NCBI RefSeq assembly: GCF_006542425.1 | Contig: NZ_VFID01000003.1 | Coordinates: 248,001-312,000, forward strand | DNA from: Pseudoxanthomonas sp. z9 | GTDB taxonomy: Bacteria; Pseudomonadota; Gammaproteobacteria; Xanthomonadales; Xanthomonadaceae | Direction: 5' to 3' | DNA length: 64,000 nucleotides | Part shown: positions 30,101 to 41,521 of the stretch, piece by piece | How the letters are laid out: each line of letters starts with the position of its first letter | Position numbering within the stretch: the stretch's first letter is position 1 | Position numbers and translations under genes: made by a program | Notes under the pieces: generated by a model | What the model was told of the DNA's origin: nothing | Seen by the model: only the letters and a program-made list of their open reading frames with translations | Databases searched by the model: none

Positions 30101-32051
30101 GCTTGCCGGCGGCATCCACCCGCATGATCTCGAAGCCGACGTTGCTGTTGGCATCGGCGCCGTCCTTGTCGTCGAACAGCGGGCGCACGCCGACCAGCGT
30201 ATTGGCCGGCCACATGACGCGCTTCAGGGTGCGCGTCACCGTGCGGCCACCGGTCTCGTAGACGCTGCCGGAGATCACGGCGGCGATCGGCGTCACCGGC
30301 TTGGCTTCGGCCGGGAGCGAGATGGCTTCCCTGTAGGTGCCCTTTTCGTCGAACTGGGCGTCGACGACATCCTTGGCTTCCTTCGGCAGCTCCACGGTCG
30401 GGTCACCGAAGAAATAGCCCGGCAATGCCTCGACCGGATGCTGTTCCACCGCCACGGCCAGCCGTGCGGTGAAGCGGTTGCCCGCCGCCGGCGCGCCATA
30501 CAGGTATGCCGCCGTGGCCTGCAGTTGCAGCGGTTGTCCAGGCTTGAGCGTGGCCTGCCCGGTGCTGTCCAGATCCAGTTTCATCCGCTCGGGCAGGAAT
30601 TCCTCGATGCGCAGGGTCATGCCCTGCACCGCCTCCTTGCTGGCCGGATCGGTGCGGAATTCCACCTGCCAGCGGCCGGTCGGCGCTTCCTGCGGGATGA
30701 CCTGCTCGAAGTTGAAGTAGCCCTGCTCGCCCGGTTGCAGGCGGGTCTCGCGAAAAGTCTTGCCATCGGGCTGTTTCAGGCGCAGGAAGATCGGCTGCGC
30801 CTTGACCGGCCTGCCATCGAAATCGCGCAACAGCGCCGACAGCCGCACCGTTTCGCCGGGCCGGTACAGATCACGGCCGGACCAGGCGAACACGTCGAAC
30901 CAGGCCTGCTCGCGGCCGGCCACCGCGAACTCGGACAGGTCCAGCGCCGGCTGGTTGAACGGCAGCATCGACACGTCCTGGCCGCGCCGCGCAATCAGCA
31001 CATGGCCCGCGTCCAGCGTGTACTTCAGCAGCGCGTTGCCGTTGCTGTCGGTCTTGCCGGTCAGGAAGGTCTCGCCCTTGGCGTCCAGCACCCGCAGTTC
31101 GACCCCGCCCACGGCGGCGCCATCACGCAGCGAGGCGGTGTGCACGAACAACTGGTCCTTGTAGGCGCGGGTGTGCAGGCCCAGGTCGCTGACCGTGAAG
31201 AACGCGGTCTCGAAATCGCCGGCGAACTTGCCGGTGCGCTTCATCACCGCGAAATACAGGCCGGGCTCCTGCAGTTCCTTGATGTCCTGGATCGGCAGGT
31301 AGGTCAGCAGGCGCTCGTTCGGCTTGCCACCCAGCAGGAAGCGGTTGACGTAGACCGGCTCGGCCAACTGCGCGATCGGCGTGTTGTCCCCGTAGTCGCT
31401 GTCCAGGTCCCAGCTGCCACGACGGCCGCCGCGCTGGTATTCGGAGAAGAACTTCGGCAGCGATTTCTCGTTGACCCGCAGGAACTCGACATCGACTTCC
31501 TTGACGTTGATGGAGACCACCGGGAGGCCGCGGCTCTCGCGCGCCGGCAGCACGCTGCCCTGCGAGGCGAAGCCCACCGCCGGATCCAGTTCGCCGGTGT
31601 GCACGCGCTGCTTGAGTTCCTTGCCCAGCCGGCTGCCGTCGGCGGCGAGCAGGTCCGCGCGCACGATCACGTCGTAATCCTTGGCCGCCTCCACCGACGG
31701 GAAGCGCAGGATCCTGCCCTTGTCGTCCAGTACCCAGCTGCCCTTGACGGTTTCGCCGTTGGCGCCGGTCACTGCCAGCAACTGGTCGAAGTCCTGCGAG
31801 CTCACCAGCGGGCGGCTGAATTCCAATGCGATCGCCAGGCTGCCGTCGTGCTGATCCGGATAGGCGCTGGCCAGCCCGAAGCCGACCACCTCCTGACGTT
31901 GCGCCTGCACCGCTTCGCCGCTGGCCTCGGGCAGTTGCCCGGTGTCGTTGCGCTTGCAGCCGGCCAGCGCGCCGAGCGCCAGCAGGCCGACGAAGAGTGC
32001 GCGCAGGCCGAAGGCACGCGCGCCGCGGAAGGAAGGAGCCAACGATTCCAT
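27123..32051 (-). CDS. Bacterial alpha-2-macroglobulin family lipoprotein
   Basis: A giant periplasmic protease trap of about 1642 residues. The N-terminus is a lipoprotein signal ending LGALAGC, so it is membrane-anchored. Several macroglobulin beta-domains and the MG7/TED region follow; the thioester motif GCAEQTTSKGY is intact, with Cys1168. Such proteins covalently capture attacking proteases and are paired with PBP1C for envelope repair. Starts further upstream are open, but the ATG at 32051 has a well-spaced AGGGA site. The pbpC start is 155 bases downstream; a decayed GGGAATC-type arm (about 27095-27119) lies in that gap. Confidence 0.92.
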   Translation of the reverse strand: MESLAPSFRGARAFGLRALFVGLLALGALAGCKRNDTGQLPEASGEAVQAQRQEVVGFGLASAYPDQHDGSLAIALEFSRPLVSSQDFDQLLAVTGANGETVKGSWVLDDKGRILRFPSVEAAKDYDVIVRADLLAADGSRLGKELKQRVHTGELDPAVGFASQGSVLPARESRGLPVVSINVKEVDVEFLRVNEKSLPKFFSEYQRGGRRGSWDLDSDYGDNTPIAQLAEPVYVNRFLLGGKPNERLLTYLPIQDIKELQEPGLYFAVMKRTGKFAGDFETAFFTVSDLGLHTRAYKDQLFVHTASLRDGAAVGGVELRVLDAKGETFLTGKTDSNGNALLKYTLDAGHVLIARRGQDVSMLPFNQPALDLSEFAVAGREQAWFDVFAWSGRDLYRPGETVRLSALLRDFDGRPVKAQPIFLRLKQPDGKTFRETRLQPGEQGYFNFEQVIPQEAPTGRWQVEFRTDPASKEAVQGMTLRIEEFLPERMKLDLDSTGQATLKPGQPLQLQATAAYLYGAPAAGNRFTARLAVAVEQHPVEALPGYFFGDPTVELPKEAKDVVDAQFDEKGTYREAISLPAEAKPVTPIAAVISGSVYETGGRTVTRTLKRVMWPANTLVGVRPLFDDKDGADANSNVGFEIMRVDAAGKPQPGKGLKATLVREHRDYHWNYDEDGGWDYDFTRRFENLETKVIDAGATAARIDYPVEWGEYRLDVFDPASGLTTRYPFRAGWSWDDQNRGLDARPDKVKLALDKTGYKAGDTLQVTLTPPHPGKGLLMVEADRMLYVQEIDAKPGSRFSIPVTKDWERHDVYITALVFRGGSAPSKITPARAVGVAHVPMDRKARRVAVGLAVPKQMRPEQELPVTVSVPELAGKAAHVTVSAVDVGILNITRFPVPDANAQFFAQRRLGVDAYDIYGRVIESFEGGSAKIRFGGDMVLTALPQAKRPTSRVQTVDLFAGPVKLDAKGNARIRLKVPDFNGTLRVSALVYSDERYGNRDRETLVRAPIVAEASLPRVLAPGDRSMVTLDVQNFTGKPGEFSVRVDGEGPLSIGESARSAKLATDAKTTLSFPITAGEGYTTAKVRVRVDGNGFKVDRRYDLPVRAGWPAVLRSRTLVLDSMAPVEMGAGLADGLMAGSVNARMLVSALPPIPFASALQGALEYPYGCAEQTTSKGYAALELDDATAKSLGVGGLDAKKRRERMEGAFGRLASMQVANGHFSMWGDDGYVNPGLTPYVVEFLLDAREGGFAVPDNVLQKALNRLNEDLLAGGAQFYGYSQRDHLKFANQAYAGYALARVNRAPLGTLRALYDNERNKSLTGLPLVHLGLALSLQGDKARGAKAIAEGFAKNGDRPDYLGDYGTRLRDDALMIALVHERKLSKPEYDRRAVSLGRELDARRNSGWLWLSTQEQVALARLGKALMVDQKKLVSGTWTLGGESETVAPGKVFGRSLDHAALARGARFVPEGQPPLYASLDVSGIPRTPPAADERQIGIERRYYTTDGKEWSGGTLKEGEALIVRVSITPHVTMPDALFTDLLPAGLEIENFNLGDAKQWADVVVDGISVSDRGSAADVKHEEFRDDRYVAALKLDSGDTAKVFYLVRAVTPGTYTVPPPLVEDMYRPDIRGVGRSKVGTITVVQP

Positions 32052-32138
32052 GTGCATGTCCCTGATCCGGTCTTGGCGGCAGTATAGAACGCGGAACACG
32101 ATGCTTTGGGGTCAGCGAAGCCAGGAACCGGAAAAGAA

Positions 32139-32160
32139 AAACCCCGGCAAGCCGGGGTTT
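32139..32160 (-). terminator. Intrinsic terminator downstream of gyrA
   Basis: AAACCCCGGC at 32139-32148 pairs with GCCGGGGTTT at 32151-32160. Read on the minus strand the stem is followed by a T-rich tract (TTTTTCTTTTC), as expected for factor-independent termination of gyrA. Confidence 0.88.
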
Positions 32161-32182
32161 CTCATCGCATTGCCGACGGGCC

Positions 32183-34879
32183 TCAGGCCTGCGGCGGCGC
32201 GGCGGTGACATCGCCGGCTTCGGCGGTATCGATTTCGCCTTCCTCGTCCTCGTCCAGCGACGCGTCCAGGCGCTCAACCGCCTGCAGCACCTCGCCCTCG
32301 GACAGCCGCATCAGGGTCACGCCCTGGGTGTTGCGGCCGACGCGGGAGATTTCCGAAGCGCGGGTGCGCACCAGGGTGCCGCCATCGGAGATCAGCAGCA
32401 CCTCGTCGCCGGCACGCAGCAGCACCGCGCCGATCAGCTTGCCATTGCGCTCGCTGGTCTGGATGCCGATCACGCCCTGGGTGCCGCGGCCCTTGCGCGG
32501 GTATTCGGCCAGCGGGGTGCGCTTGCCGTAGCCGTTCTCGGTCGCGGTCAGGATGTAGGCCACGTCGGCGTCGTCGGCGCCGGTTTCCAGCACCGCCTCC
32601 TCGCCGGTTTCGACCACGTCCTCGGCGCCCTCTTCCTCGCCCTCGTCCACGCCGCCGGCGGACTCGGACACGATCAGGCTGACCACTTCCTCGCCCTCGG
32701 CCAGACGGATGCCGCGCACGCCGGCGGCGGTGCGGCCCATCGAGCGCACCTTGTCCTCGGCGAAGCGGACGGTCTTGCCGTTGGAGGCGAACAGCAGCAC
32801 GTCGTTGCCGCCATCGGTGAGCGCCACGCCGATCAACGCGTCGCCCTCGTCCAGGCTGATGGCGATCTTGCCGCGGGCCAGGCGGAACGCGAACTCGGTC
32901 AGCGGGGTCTTCTTGACCGTGCCGCTGCGGGTGGCGAAGAACACGTAACGGCCTTCCTCGTAGGCGCGCACCGGCAGCACCGCCTGGACCTTCTCGCCTT
33001 CCTCCAGCGGAATCCAGTTGATGATCGGGCGGCCGCGGGCATTGGAGCCGGCTTCCGGCAGCTGGTGCACCGGCAGCCAGAACACCTTGCCGCTGCTGGT
33101 GAAGGTCAGCAGGGTGTCATGGGTGTTGACCAGCCACAGCTGATCGATGAAATCCTCTTCCTTGGTCGCCGCCGCGCTACGGCCACGGCCACCGCGGCGC
33201 TGGGCGCGGTAGGCGCTGACCGGCTGGCGCTTGGCGTAACCGGCATGCGACAGGGTGACCACCACGTCTTCCGGGGCGATCAGGTCGAGGATGTCCAGAT
33301 CCTCTTCGCTGTGGCGGATTTCGCTGCGGCGCGCGTCGCCGAACTCGGCCTTGACGTTCAGCAGCTCGTCGCGGATGACCTGCAGCAGCACGTCCGGGTT
33401 TTCCAGGATGCGGATCAGGCCGGCGATGACCTCCAGCAGTTCCTTGTATTCCTCGGTCAGCTTTTCCTGTTCCAGGCCGGTCAGGCGATGCAGGCGCATC
33501 TCCAGGATCTGGCTGGCCTGCACATCGGTGAGCTGGTAGGCGCCATCGACCAGGCCCACGCCCCTGGGGAGATCTTCCGGGCGCGAGGATTCGGCGCCGG
33601 CCGCCGACAGCAGCGCGCCGACCAGACCCGGCGTCCAGGTCTTGGCCAGCATCCGCTCCTTGGCTTCCTGCGGATTGGCCGAGGTCTTGATCAGCTCGAT
33701 CATCTCGTCGATGTTGGCGAGCGCGACCGTCAGGCCTTCCAGGATGTGGGCGCGGGCACGCGCCTTGCGCAGTTCGAAGATGGTCCGGCGGGTGACCACC
33801 TCGCGGCGGTGGCGCACGAACGCTTCCAGCATCTGCTTCAGGTTGAGCAGCTGCGGACGGCCGTCCACCAGCGCCACCATGTTGATGCCGAACACCGACT
33901 CCATCGGGGTCTGCGAATACAGGTTGTTCAGCACGACTTCGGCCGACTCGCCGCGCTTGACCTCGATGTAGATGCGCATGCCGTCCTTGTCGGACTCGTC
34001 GCGCAGCTCGCTGATGCCCTCCAGCCGCTTTTCCTTGACCAGCTCGGCGATCTTCTCGATCAGCCGCGCCTTGTTCACCTGGTAGGGAATCTCGGTGACG
34101 ATGATGGCTTCGCGGCCGGTGCGGTCATCGACCTCGATGTCGGCCTTGGCGCGCATGCGCACGCGGCCGCGTCCGGTGCGGTAGCCGGCGATGATGCCGG
34201 CGGTGCCGTTGATCAGGCCCGCGGTCGGGAAATCCGGGCCGGGGATGTACTGCATCAGCCCGTCGACGTCGATCTCGGGATCGTTGATCAGCGCGATGAG
34301 GCCGTCGATCACTTCCGACAGGTTGTGCGGCGGGATATTGGTGGCCATGCCGACCGCGATGCCGGCCGAGCCGTTGACCAGCAGGTTCGGAAACCGGGTC
34401 GGCATGACCGTCGGCTCCAGTTCCTTCTCGTCGTAGTTGGGCTGGAAATCGACGGTTTCCTTGTCGATGTCCGCCATCAGCTCGTGGGTCAGGCGCGACA
34501 TGCGCGCTTCGGTGTAACGCATCGCCGCGGCGCTGTCGCCGTCCACCGAACCGAAGTTGCCCTGCCCGTCCACCAGCAGGTAGCGCAGCGAGAACGGCTG
34601 GGCCATGCGCACCAGCGTGTCGTAGACCGACTGATCGCCGTGCGGATGGTACTTACCGATCACGTCACCGACGATACGCGCCGACTTGTAGTACGGCTTG
34701 TTGCTGTGCGCGCCCAGTTCGTTCATCGCGTACAACACACGTCGATGCACCGGCTTCAGGCCGTCCCGGACGTCCGGGAGGGCGCGCCCCACGATCACGC
34801 TCATGGCGTAATCGAGGTAGCTCTTGCGCATCTCGTCTTCGAGGTTGACGGGGATGATTTCCTTGGCGAGATCAGCCAT
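32183..34879 (-). CDS. gyrA: DNA gyrase subunit A
   Basis: An 898-residue type II topoisomerase subunit (E. coli 875). The catalytic tyrosine is Tyr122 in AMRYTEARM, and the GyrA-box is QRRGGRG, near residue 560. The quinolone-resistance region reads [17 protein letters not shown], so E. coli Ser83 is Gln83, Ala84 is Ser84, and Asp87 is kept. Gln83 is, as I recall, normal in Stenotrophomonas and relatives. Between blades of the C-terminal propeller, near residues 743-778, there is an acidic insertion ([19 protein letters not shown]) absent from E. coli. A strong terminator follows; a likely extended -10 lies about 105 bases upstream. Confidence 0.97.
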   Translation of the reverse strand: MADLAKEIIPVNLEDEMRKSYLDYAMSVIVGRALPDVRDGLKPVHRRVLYAMNELGAHSNKPYYKSARIVGDVIGKYHPHGDQSVYDTLVRMAQPFSLRYLLVDGQGNFGSVDGDSAAAMRYTEARMSRLTHELMADIDKETVDFQPNYDEKELEPTVMPTRFPNLLVNGSAGIAVGMATNIPPHNLSEVIDGLIALINDPEIDVDGLMQYIPGPDFPTAGLINGTAGIIAGYRTGRGRVRMRAKADIEVDDRTGREAIIVTEIPYQVNKARLIEKIAELVKEKRLEGISELRDESDKDGMRIYIEVKRGESAEVVLNNLYSQTPMESVFGINMVALVDGRPQLLNLKQMLEAFVRHRREVVTRRTIFELRKARARAHILEGLTVALANIDEMIELIKTSANPQEAKERMLAKTWTPGLVGALLSAAGAESSRPEDLPRGVGLVDGAYQLTDVQASQILEMRLHRLTGLEQEKLTEEYKELLEVIAGLIRILENPDVLLQVIRDELLNVKAEFGDARRSEIRHSEEDLDILDLIAPEDVVVTLSHAGYAKRQPVSAYRAQRRGGRGRSAAATKEEDFIDQLWLVNTHDTLLTFTSSGKVFWLPVHQLPEAGSNARGRPIINWIPLEEGEKVQAVLPVRAYEEGRYVFFATRSGTVKKTPLTEFAFRLARGKIAISLDEGDALIGVALTDGGNDVLLFASNGKTVRFAEDKVRSMGRTAAGVRGIRLAEGEEVVSLIVSESAGGVDEGEEEGAEDVVETGEEAVLETGADDADVAYILTATENGYGKRTPLAEYPRKGRGTQGVIGIQTSERNGKLIGAVLLRAGDEVLLISDGGTLVRTRASEISRVGRNTQGVTLMRLSEGEVLQAVERLDASLDEDEEGEIDTAEAGDVTAAPPQA

Positions 34880-34984
34880 TCGGGTTCCGTAGTCTCAGGT
34901 TTTTCGAGCCGAAACCGGCCTGCCGGGACGGAGCCGGCAACGCTAGCGCGGGCGGGGTTTCAGGCAGGTTTTTACAACCTGCGG

Positions 34985-34993
34985 AGTGTATCA
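34985..34993 (-). promoter_or_regulatory. gyrA: Candidate extended -10 of gyrA
   Basis: On the minus strand TGATACACT fits the extended -10 pattern TGnTAnnnT, about 105 bases before the gyrA ATG. No clear -35. The 275-base gap between mtnA and gyrA (34880-35154) otherwise shows only G+C-rich inverted repeats, such as GGCGG and CCGCC around 34998-35015, and no gene. Confidence 0.35.
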
Positions 34994-35154
34994 CAGGCGG
35001 GACTTTTCCGCCCGTTTTTCAGCCCCGAAACAAGCAGTTAGCCGGTCATCCGATGGCTCGCGGAGGGCATCGCGCCCGAGGCCGCCGGAGCGCCCCTGTC
35101 CATGCCCGGGGATCCCCCTCTCCGGACGCCGGCAAATGCCGCCGGGCCGGCGGT

Positions 35155-36210
35155 TCAGCCGAAAGCGGCCCGCATCTTCGCCAGCGTCGGCTGCTCCACC
35201 ACGCCCTTCTCGGTCACGATGGCGTCGATCAGACTGGCGGGGGTCACGTCGAACACCGGGTTCCAGGCGGCGATGCCCTCGGCCACCGTGCGGACCCCGC
35301 CGATGCCCAGCAGTTCGCCCGGATCGCGTTCCTCGATCTCGATGGCGTCGCCGTCCGGCGTGGCCATGTCGACCGTGGAGGACGGCGCCACCACCATGAA
35401 GCGCGCGCCGTGGTGGCGGGCGGCAATGGCGAGCTGGTAGGTGCCGATCTTGTTGGCGGTGTCGCCGTTGGCGCAGATCCGATCCGCGCCCACCACGACC
35501 CACTGCACCGCGCCGGTCTTCAGCAGGTGCGAGGCGGCCGAGTCGGCGATGAGGGTGGCCGGGATGCCGTCCTGCTGCAGTTCCCACGCGGTCAGCCGGG
35601 CACCCTGCTGCCAGGGCCGGGTCTCGCCGGCGAACACGCGGCCAATCCGGCCCTGCGCCACGCCCGCGCGGATCACGCCGAGCGCGGTGCCGAACCCGGC
35701 GGTGGCCAGCGAACCGGTGTTGCAATGGGTCAGCACGCCGCTGCCCGCCGGAATCAGGGCCGCGCCGAGTTCGCCCATGTGGCGGTTGGCGGCCAGATCC
35801 TCGTCGGCGATGGCCTGCGCCTCGCGTTCCAGCACCGCGCGCCAGTCCGCGCCCGTTCCATGCAGCGCCGCGCGCATGCGCGCCAGCGCCCAGGCCAGGT
35901 TGACCGCGGTCGGGCGCGCCGCGTTGAGGCGTTGCAGCGCCGGCTCCAGCGCGGCGGCGGCCTGCGCACCGTCGGCGGCCTCGACCGCACGGGCAGCCAG
36001 CACCACGCCCCAGGCGGCGGAAATGCCGATCGCCGGCGCGCCGCGCACGGCCAGCGCGTGGATGGCCGCGGCGACCTCGTCGCTGGTCGCGCAGGTCAGG
36101 TACTCGACCACGAACGGCAGCTTGCGCTGGTCCAGCAATTCCAGGGCGTCGCCGGTCCAGCGGATCGGACGGATGCGGTCGTAGCGGGCGTAGTCGAAGG
36201 CGTCGTTCAT
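35155..36210 (-). CDS. mtnA: S-methyl-5-thioribose-1-phosphate isomerase
   Basis: A 351-residue enzyme of the methionine salvage pathway that converts methylthioribose 1-phosphate to methylthioribulose 1-phosphate. Family motifs are [14 protein letters not shown], the catalytic cysteine in [12 protein letters not shown], and the catalytic aspartate in [20 protein letters not shown]. The open frame extends 560 bases further upstream, but only from the ATG at 36210 does the protein match the family length and start. The upstream part of that frame is the DUF3011 gene read out of phase. No other salvage genes are in the window. Confidence 0.93.
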   Translation of the reverse strand: MNDAFDYARYDRIRPIRWTGDALELLDQRKLPFVVEYLTCATSDEVAAAIHALAVRGAPAIGISAAWGVVLAARAVEAADGAQAAAALEPALQRLNAARPTAVNLAWALARMRAALHGTGADWRAVLEREAQAIADEDLAANRHMGELGAALIPAGSGVLTHCNTGSLATAGFGTALGVIRAGVAQGRIGRVFAGETRPWQQGARLTAWELQQDGIPATLIADSAASHLLKTGAVQWVVVGADRICANGDTANKIGTYQLAIAARHHGARFMVVAPSSTVDMATPDGDAIEIEERDPGELLGIGGVRTVAEGIAAWNPVFDVTPASLIDAIVTEKGVVEQPTLAKMRAAFG

Positions 36211-36236
36211 CGCGCCATTGTAGCGGCCAGAAAAAA

Positions 36237-36255
36237 GCCCCGCGCGTGGCGGGGC
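36237..36255 (-). terminator. Intrinsic terminator between the DUF3011 gene and mtnA
   Basis: GCCCCGC at 36237-36243 pairs with GCGGGGC at 36249-36255. On the minus strand six T follow, marking the end of the DUF3011 transcript and separating it from mtnA, which starts 27 bases further on. Confidence 0.85.
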
Positions 36256-36304
36256 CTTTTCAATGGGGATGTTGCAGTGGATATGTTCCTGCGAAGGTCC
36301 GCCG

Positions 36305-37081
36305 TCACCAGACCCGGAACTCGGCGCGGCAGCCGCCGCTGACCCAGATGCCGCCGCGATCCCAGCCCCAGCTGCGTCCTTCGATGCACGGGGATTTGGA
36401 GATCTGCCGCTCCACCCGGGCGCCGCGCCGGACATGGGCGTCGCAATGGCGGGTGCGGTTGTCGTTGGAATCGCAGCGCACGATTGGGTTGTTGCCGCCC
36501 CAGTTGCCTCCATTTCCGCCGTTCCAGCCACCGCCGCCGCGACCACCAACCGCGAACTCGGCGCGGCAACCGCGCGAGACCCAGATCTGATCGCGCTCAC
36601 GGCCCCAGTTGTAGCCCTCGACGCAACGGGTCTTGGAGATCTGCCGATGCAGGCGCACGTAGCCGCCGCGCGGAATCGCGCAGGTGCGGTGGCGATCGTC
36701 GTTTGAATCGCAGCGGACGATCTGGTCGCCGCCGTTTCCGTTCCAGCCGCCGCCGCCCCAACCGCCACCACCGCGGGTGCGGAACTCGGCGCGGCAGCCG
36801 CCGGTGACCCAGATGCCGGAACGATCCCAGCCCCAATTGCGGCCCTCGGTGCAGTAGGTCTTGGACAGCCCGCGAATCAGTTCGACGCCGCCGCGGGTAT
36901 CGGCCTGGCAATGGCGGTACTTGGCGTCCTGGGACTCGCAGCGGACGACCTGCCCATAGCCATCCCCCGGGTAGCCATAGCCGCGATCCTGGGCCGCCGC
37001 CGTCGCGGCCACGGAGCCCAGGGACAGCAGGGACAACAGCGGCAGCATCCGATGCATGACGCGGATCGTGGCGTGCTTCAT
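36305..37081 (-). CDS. Exported protein with three DUF3011 repeats
   Basis: A 258-residue exported protein (signal peptide ending near ATAAAQ). It contains three copies of a roughly 60-residue unit: each begins with VRCxS, has a second Cys (RHC or RTC), a third in a segment ending KxxCxEG, then WGxxxxxIWVxxGCRAEF. Four cysteines per unit suggest two disulfides each. Units are joined by Gly/Asn/Trp-rich linkers ([15 protein letters not shown]). The unit corresponds to DUF3011, a lectin-like or uncharacterised domain found in Xanthomonas and relatives. The ATG at 37081 puts the signal peptide first. Function unknown. Confidence 0.8.
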   Translation of the reverse strand: MKHATIRVMHRMLPLLSLLSLGSVAATAAAQDRGYGYPGDGYGQVVRCESQDAKYRHCQADTRGGVELIRGLSKTYCTEGRNWGWDRSGIWVTGGCRAEFRTRGGGGWGGGGWNGNGGDQIVRCDSNDDRHRTCAIPRGGYVRLHRQISKTRCVEGYNWGRERDQIWVSRGCRAEFAVGGRGGGGWNGGNGGNWGGNNPIVRCDSNDNRTRHCDAHVRRGARVERQISKSPCIEGRSWGWDRGGIWVSGGCRAEFRVW

Positions 37082-37192
37082 GGCGCGATCTTCCGTGGGT
37101 GGTGTTGGTGGAGAATCTACCGGACCATCATGAATGTGAACCCAAGAAACCGTTTCCGTTTTTGACGCTGCCCGAAGACGTTTGGCCGCCAC

Positions 37193-40731
<3,539 letters not shown>

Positions 40732-40754
40732 TCACAGGTCCCGGGCGGCCCGGC

Positions 40755-41489
40755 TTACCAGCGCGGCGGCTTGGTCAGCGGCGGCGCTTCGTGCTGGCGG
40801 TCGTAGGCGCGCAGCTCTTCGCGGATGTGCTGGATGCGCTGGCGGCCCAGGGTGTTGCGGCTGTCGTCCAGGACCACGCCGTTGAGCAGTTCGGCCATGC
40901 GCTCGACGTTGGGCAGCAGCTTCTCCCAGGCTTCCAGTGCGCTCACCGGCGCCGGCAGGGTCAGGAAGAAGGCGATGGCCGGGGTTTCCATCTCGCGGAT
41001 GTTGGCCATGTCGAAACTGCCCGGCTGCATGATGTTGGCCATGCTGAAAATCGGACCGCGCTCGGGGTGGCCTTCGATCAGCCGGTGGAACACGTTCATG
41101 TGGCCGAAGATCAGGCCGGTCTTCTCCGCCGCCACCACGATGTCCTCGCCGCGCAGCACCTGGCCGGCGCGGGCCGCCACGTACAGCGAGACGATCTTGT
41201 CGAAGTCCTGGGTGGCGCGCTTGCCCAGGTGGCTGTCGGCGGCGGTCGGGGTGCCGCCGGCCAGGCCGAGTTCGGGCTGGCTGACGTCGTCACCGGAGTA
41301 ATCGCGATCGGTCTCGTAGGCCGTCTCGTCGGTGGCCAGGCTGGGTTCGACGCGCGCGTTGTCGCGTTCCGTCGGTTCCAGCCGCCGGCCCTGGCTGGGC
41401 TTCTTGGGACGGCCGAAGAAGATGATCGCCGCAATCAGGATTGCGCCGGCGATCAGGATGCCGATTCGAAGCATTGCCATGTCGGACAC
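40755..41489 (-). CDS. zipA: Cell division protein ZipA
   Basis: A 244-residue inner-membrane protein that tethers FtsZ at the division septum. A single N-terminal transmembrane helix (about residues 7-26, RIGILIAGAILIAAIIFF) is followed by a charged linker and the C-terminal FtsZ-binding domain, recognisable from DKIVSLYVAARAGQVLRGEDIV and GSFDMANIREMETPAIAFFLTLP. It is shorter than E. coli ZipA (328), mainly in the linker. The order smc, zipA, ligA on one strand is conserved in gammaproteobacteria. It starts 33 bases after the smc stop. Confidence 0.9.
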   Translation of the reverse strand: MSDMAMLRIGILIAGAILIAAIIFFGRPKKPSQGRRLEPTERDNARVEPSLATDETAYETDRDYSGDDVSQPELGLAGGTPTAADSHLGKRATQDFDKIVSLYVAARAGQVLRGEDIVVAAEKTGLIFGHMNVFHRLIEGHPERGPIFSMANIMQPGSFDMANIREMETPAIAFFLTLPAPVSALEAWEKLLPNVERMAELLNGVVLDDSRNTLGRQRIQHIREELRAYDRQHEAPPLTKPPRW

Positions 41490-41521
41490 GTCGGATTCTC
41501 CGCCAGGGTTTGATCAGGGGT

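Noticed and set aside
26727-32087. A 1786-codon open frame on the plus strand across the pbpC/alpha-2-macroglobulin region
   Set aside because: It is the antisense of clear pbpC and alpha-2-macroglobulin genes. Codon bias in G+C-rich DNA keeps opposite frames open; its translation is Gln/His/Arg-rich with no family motif.
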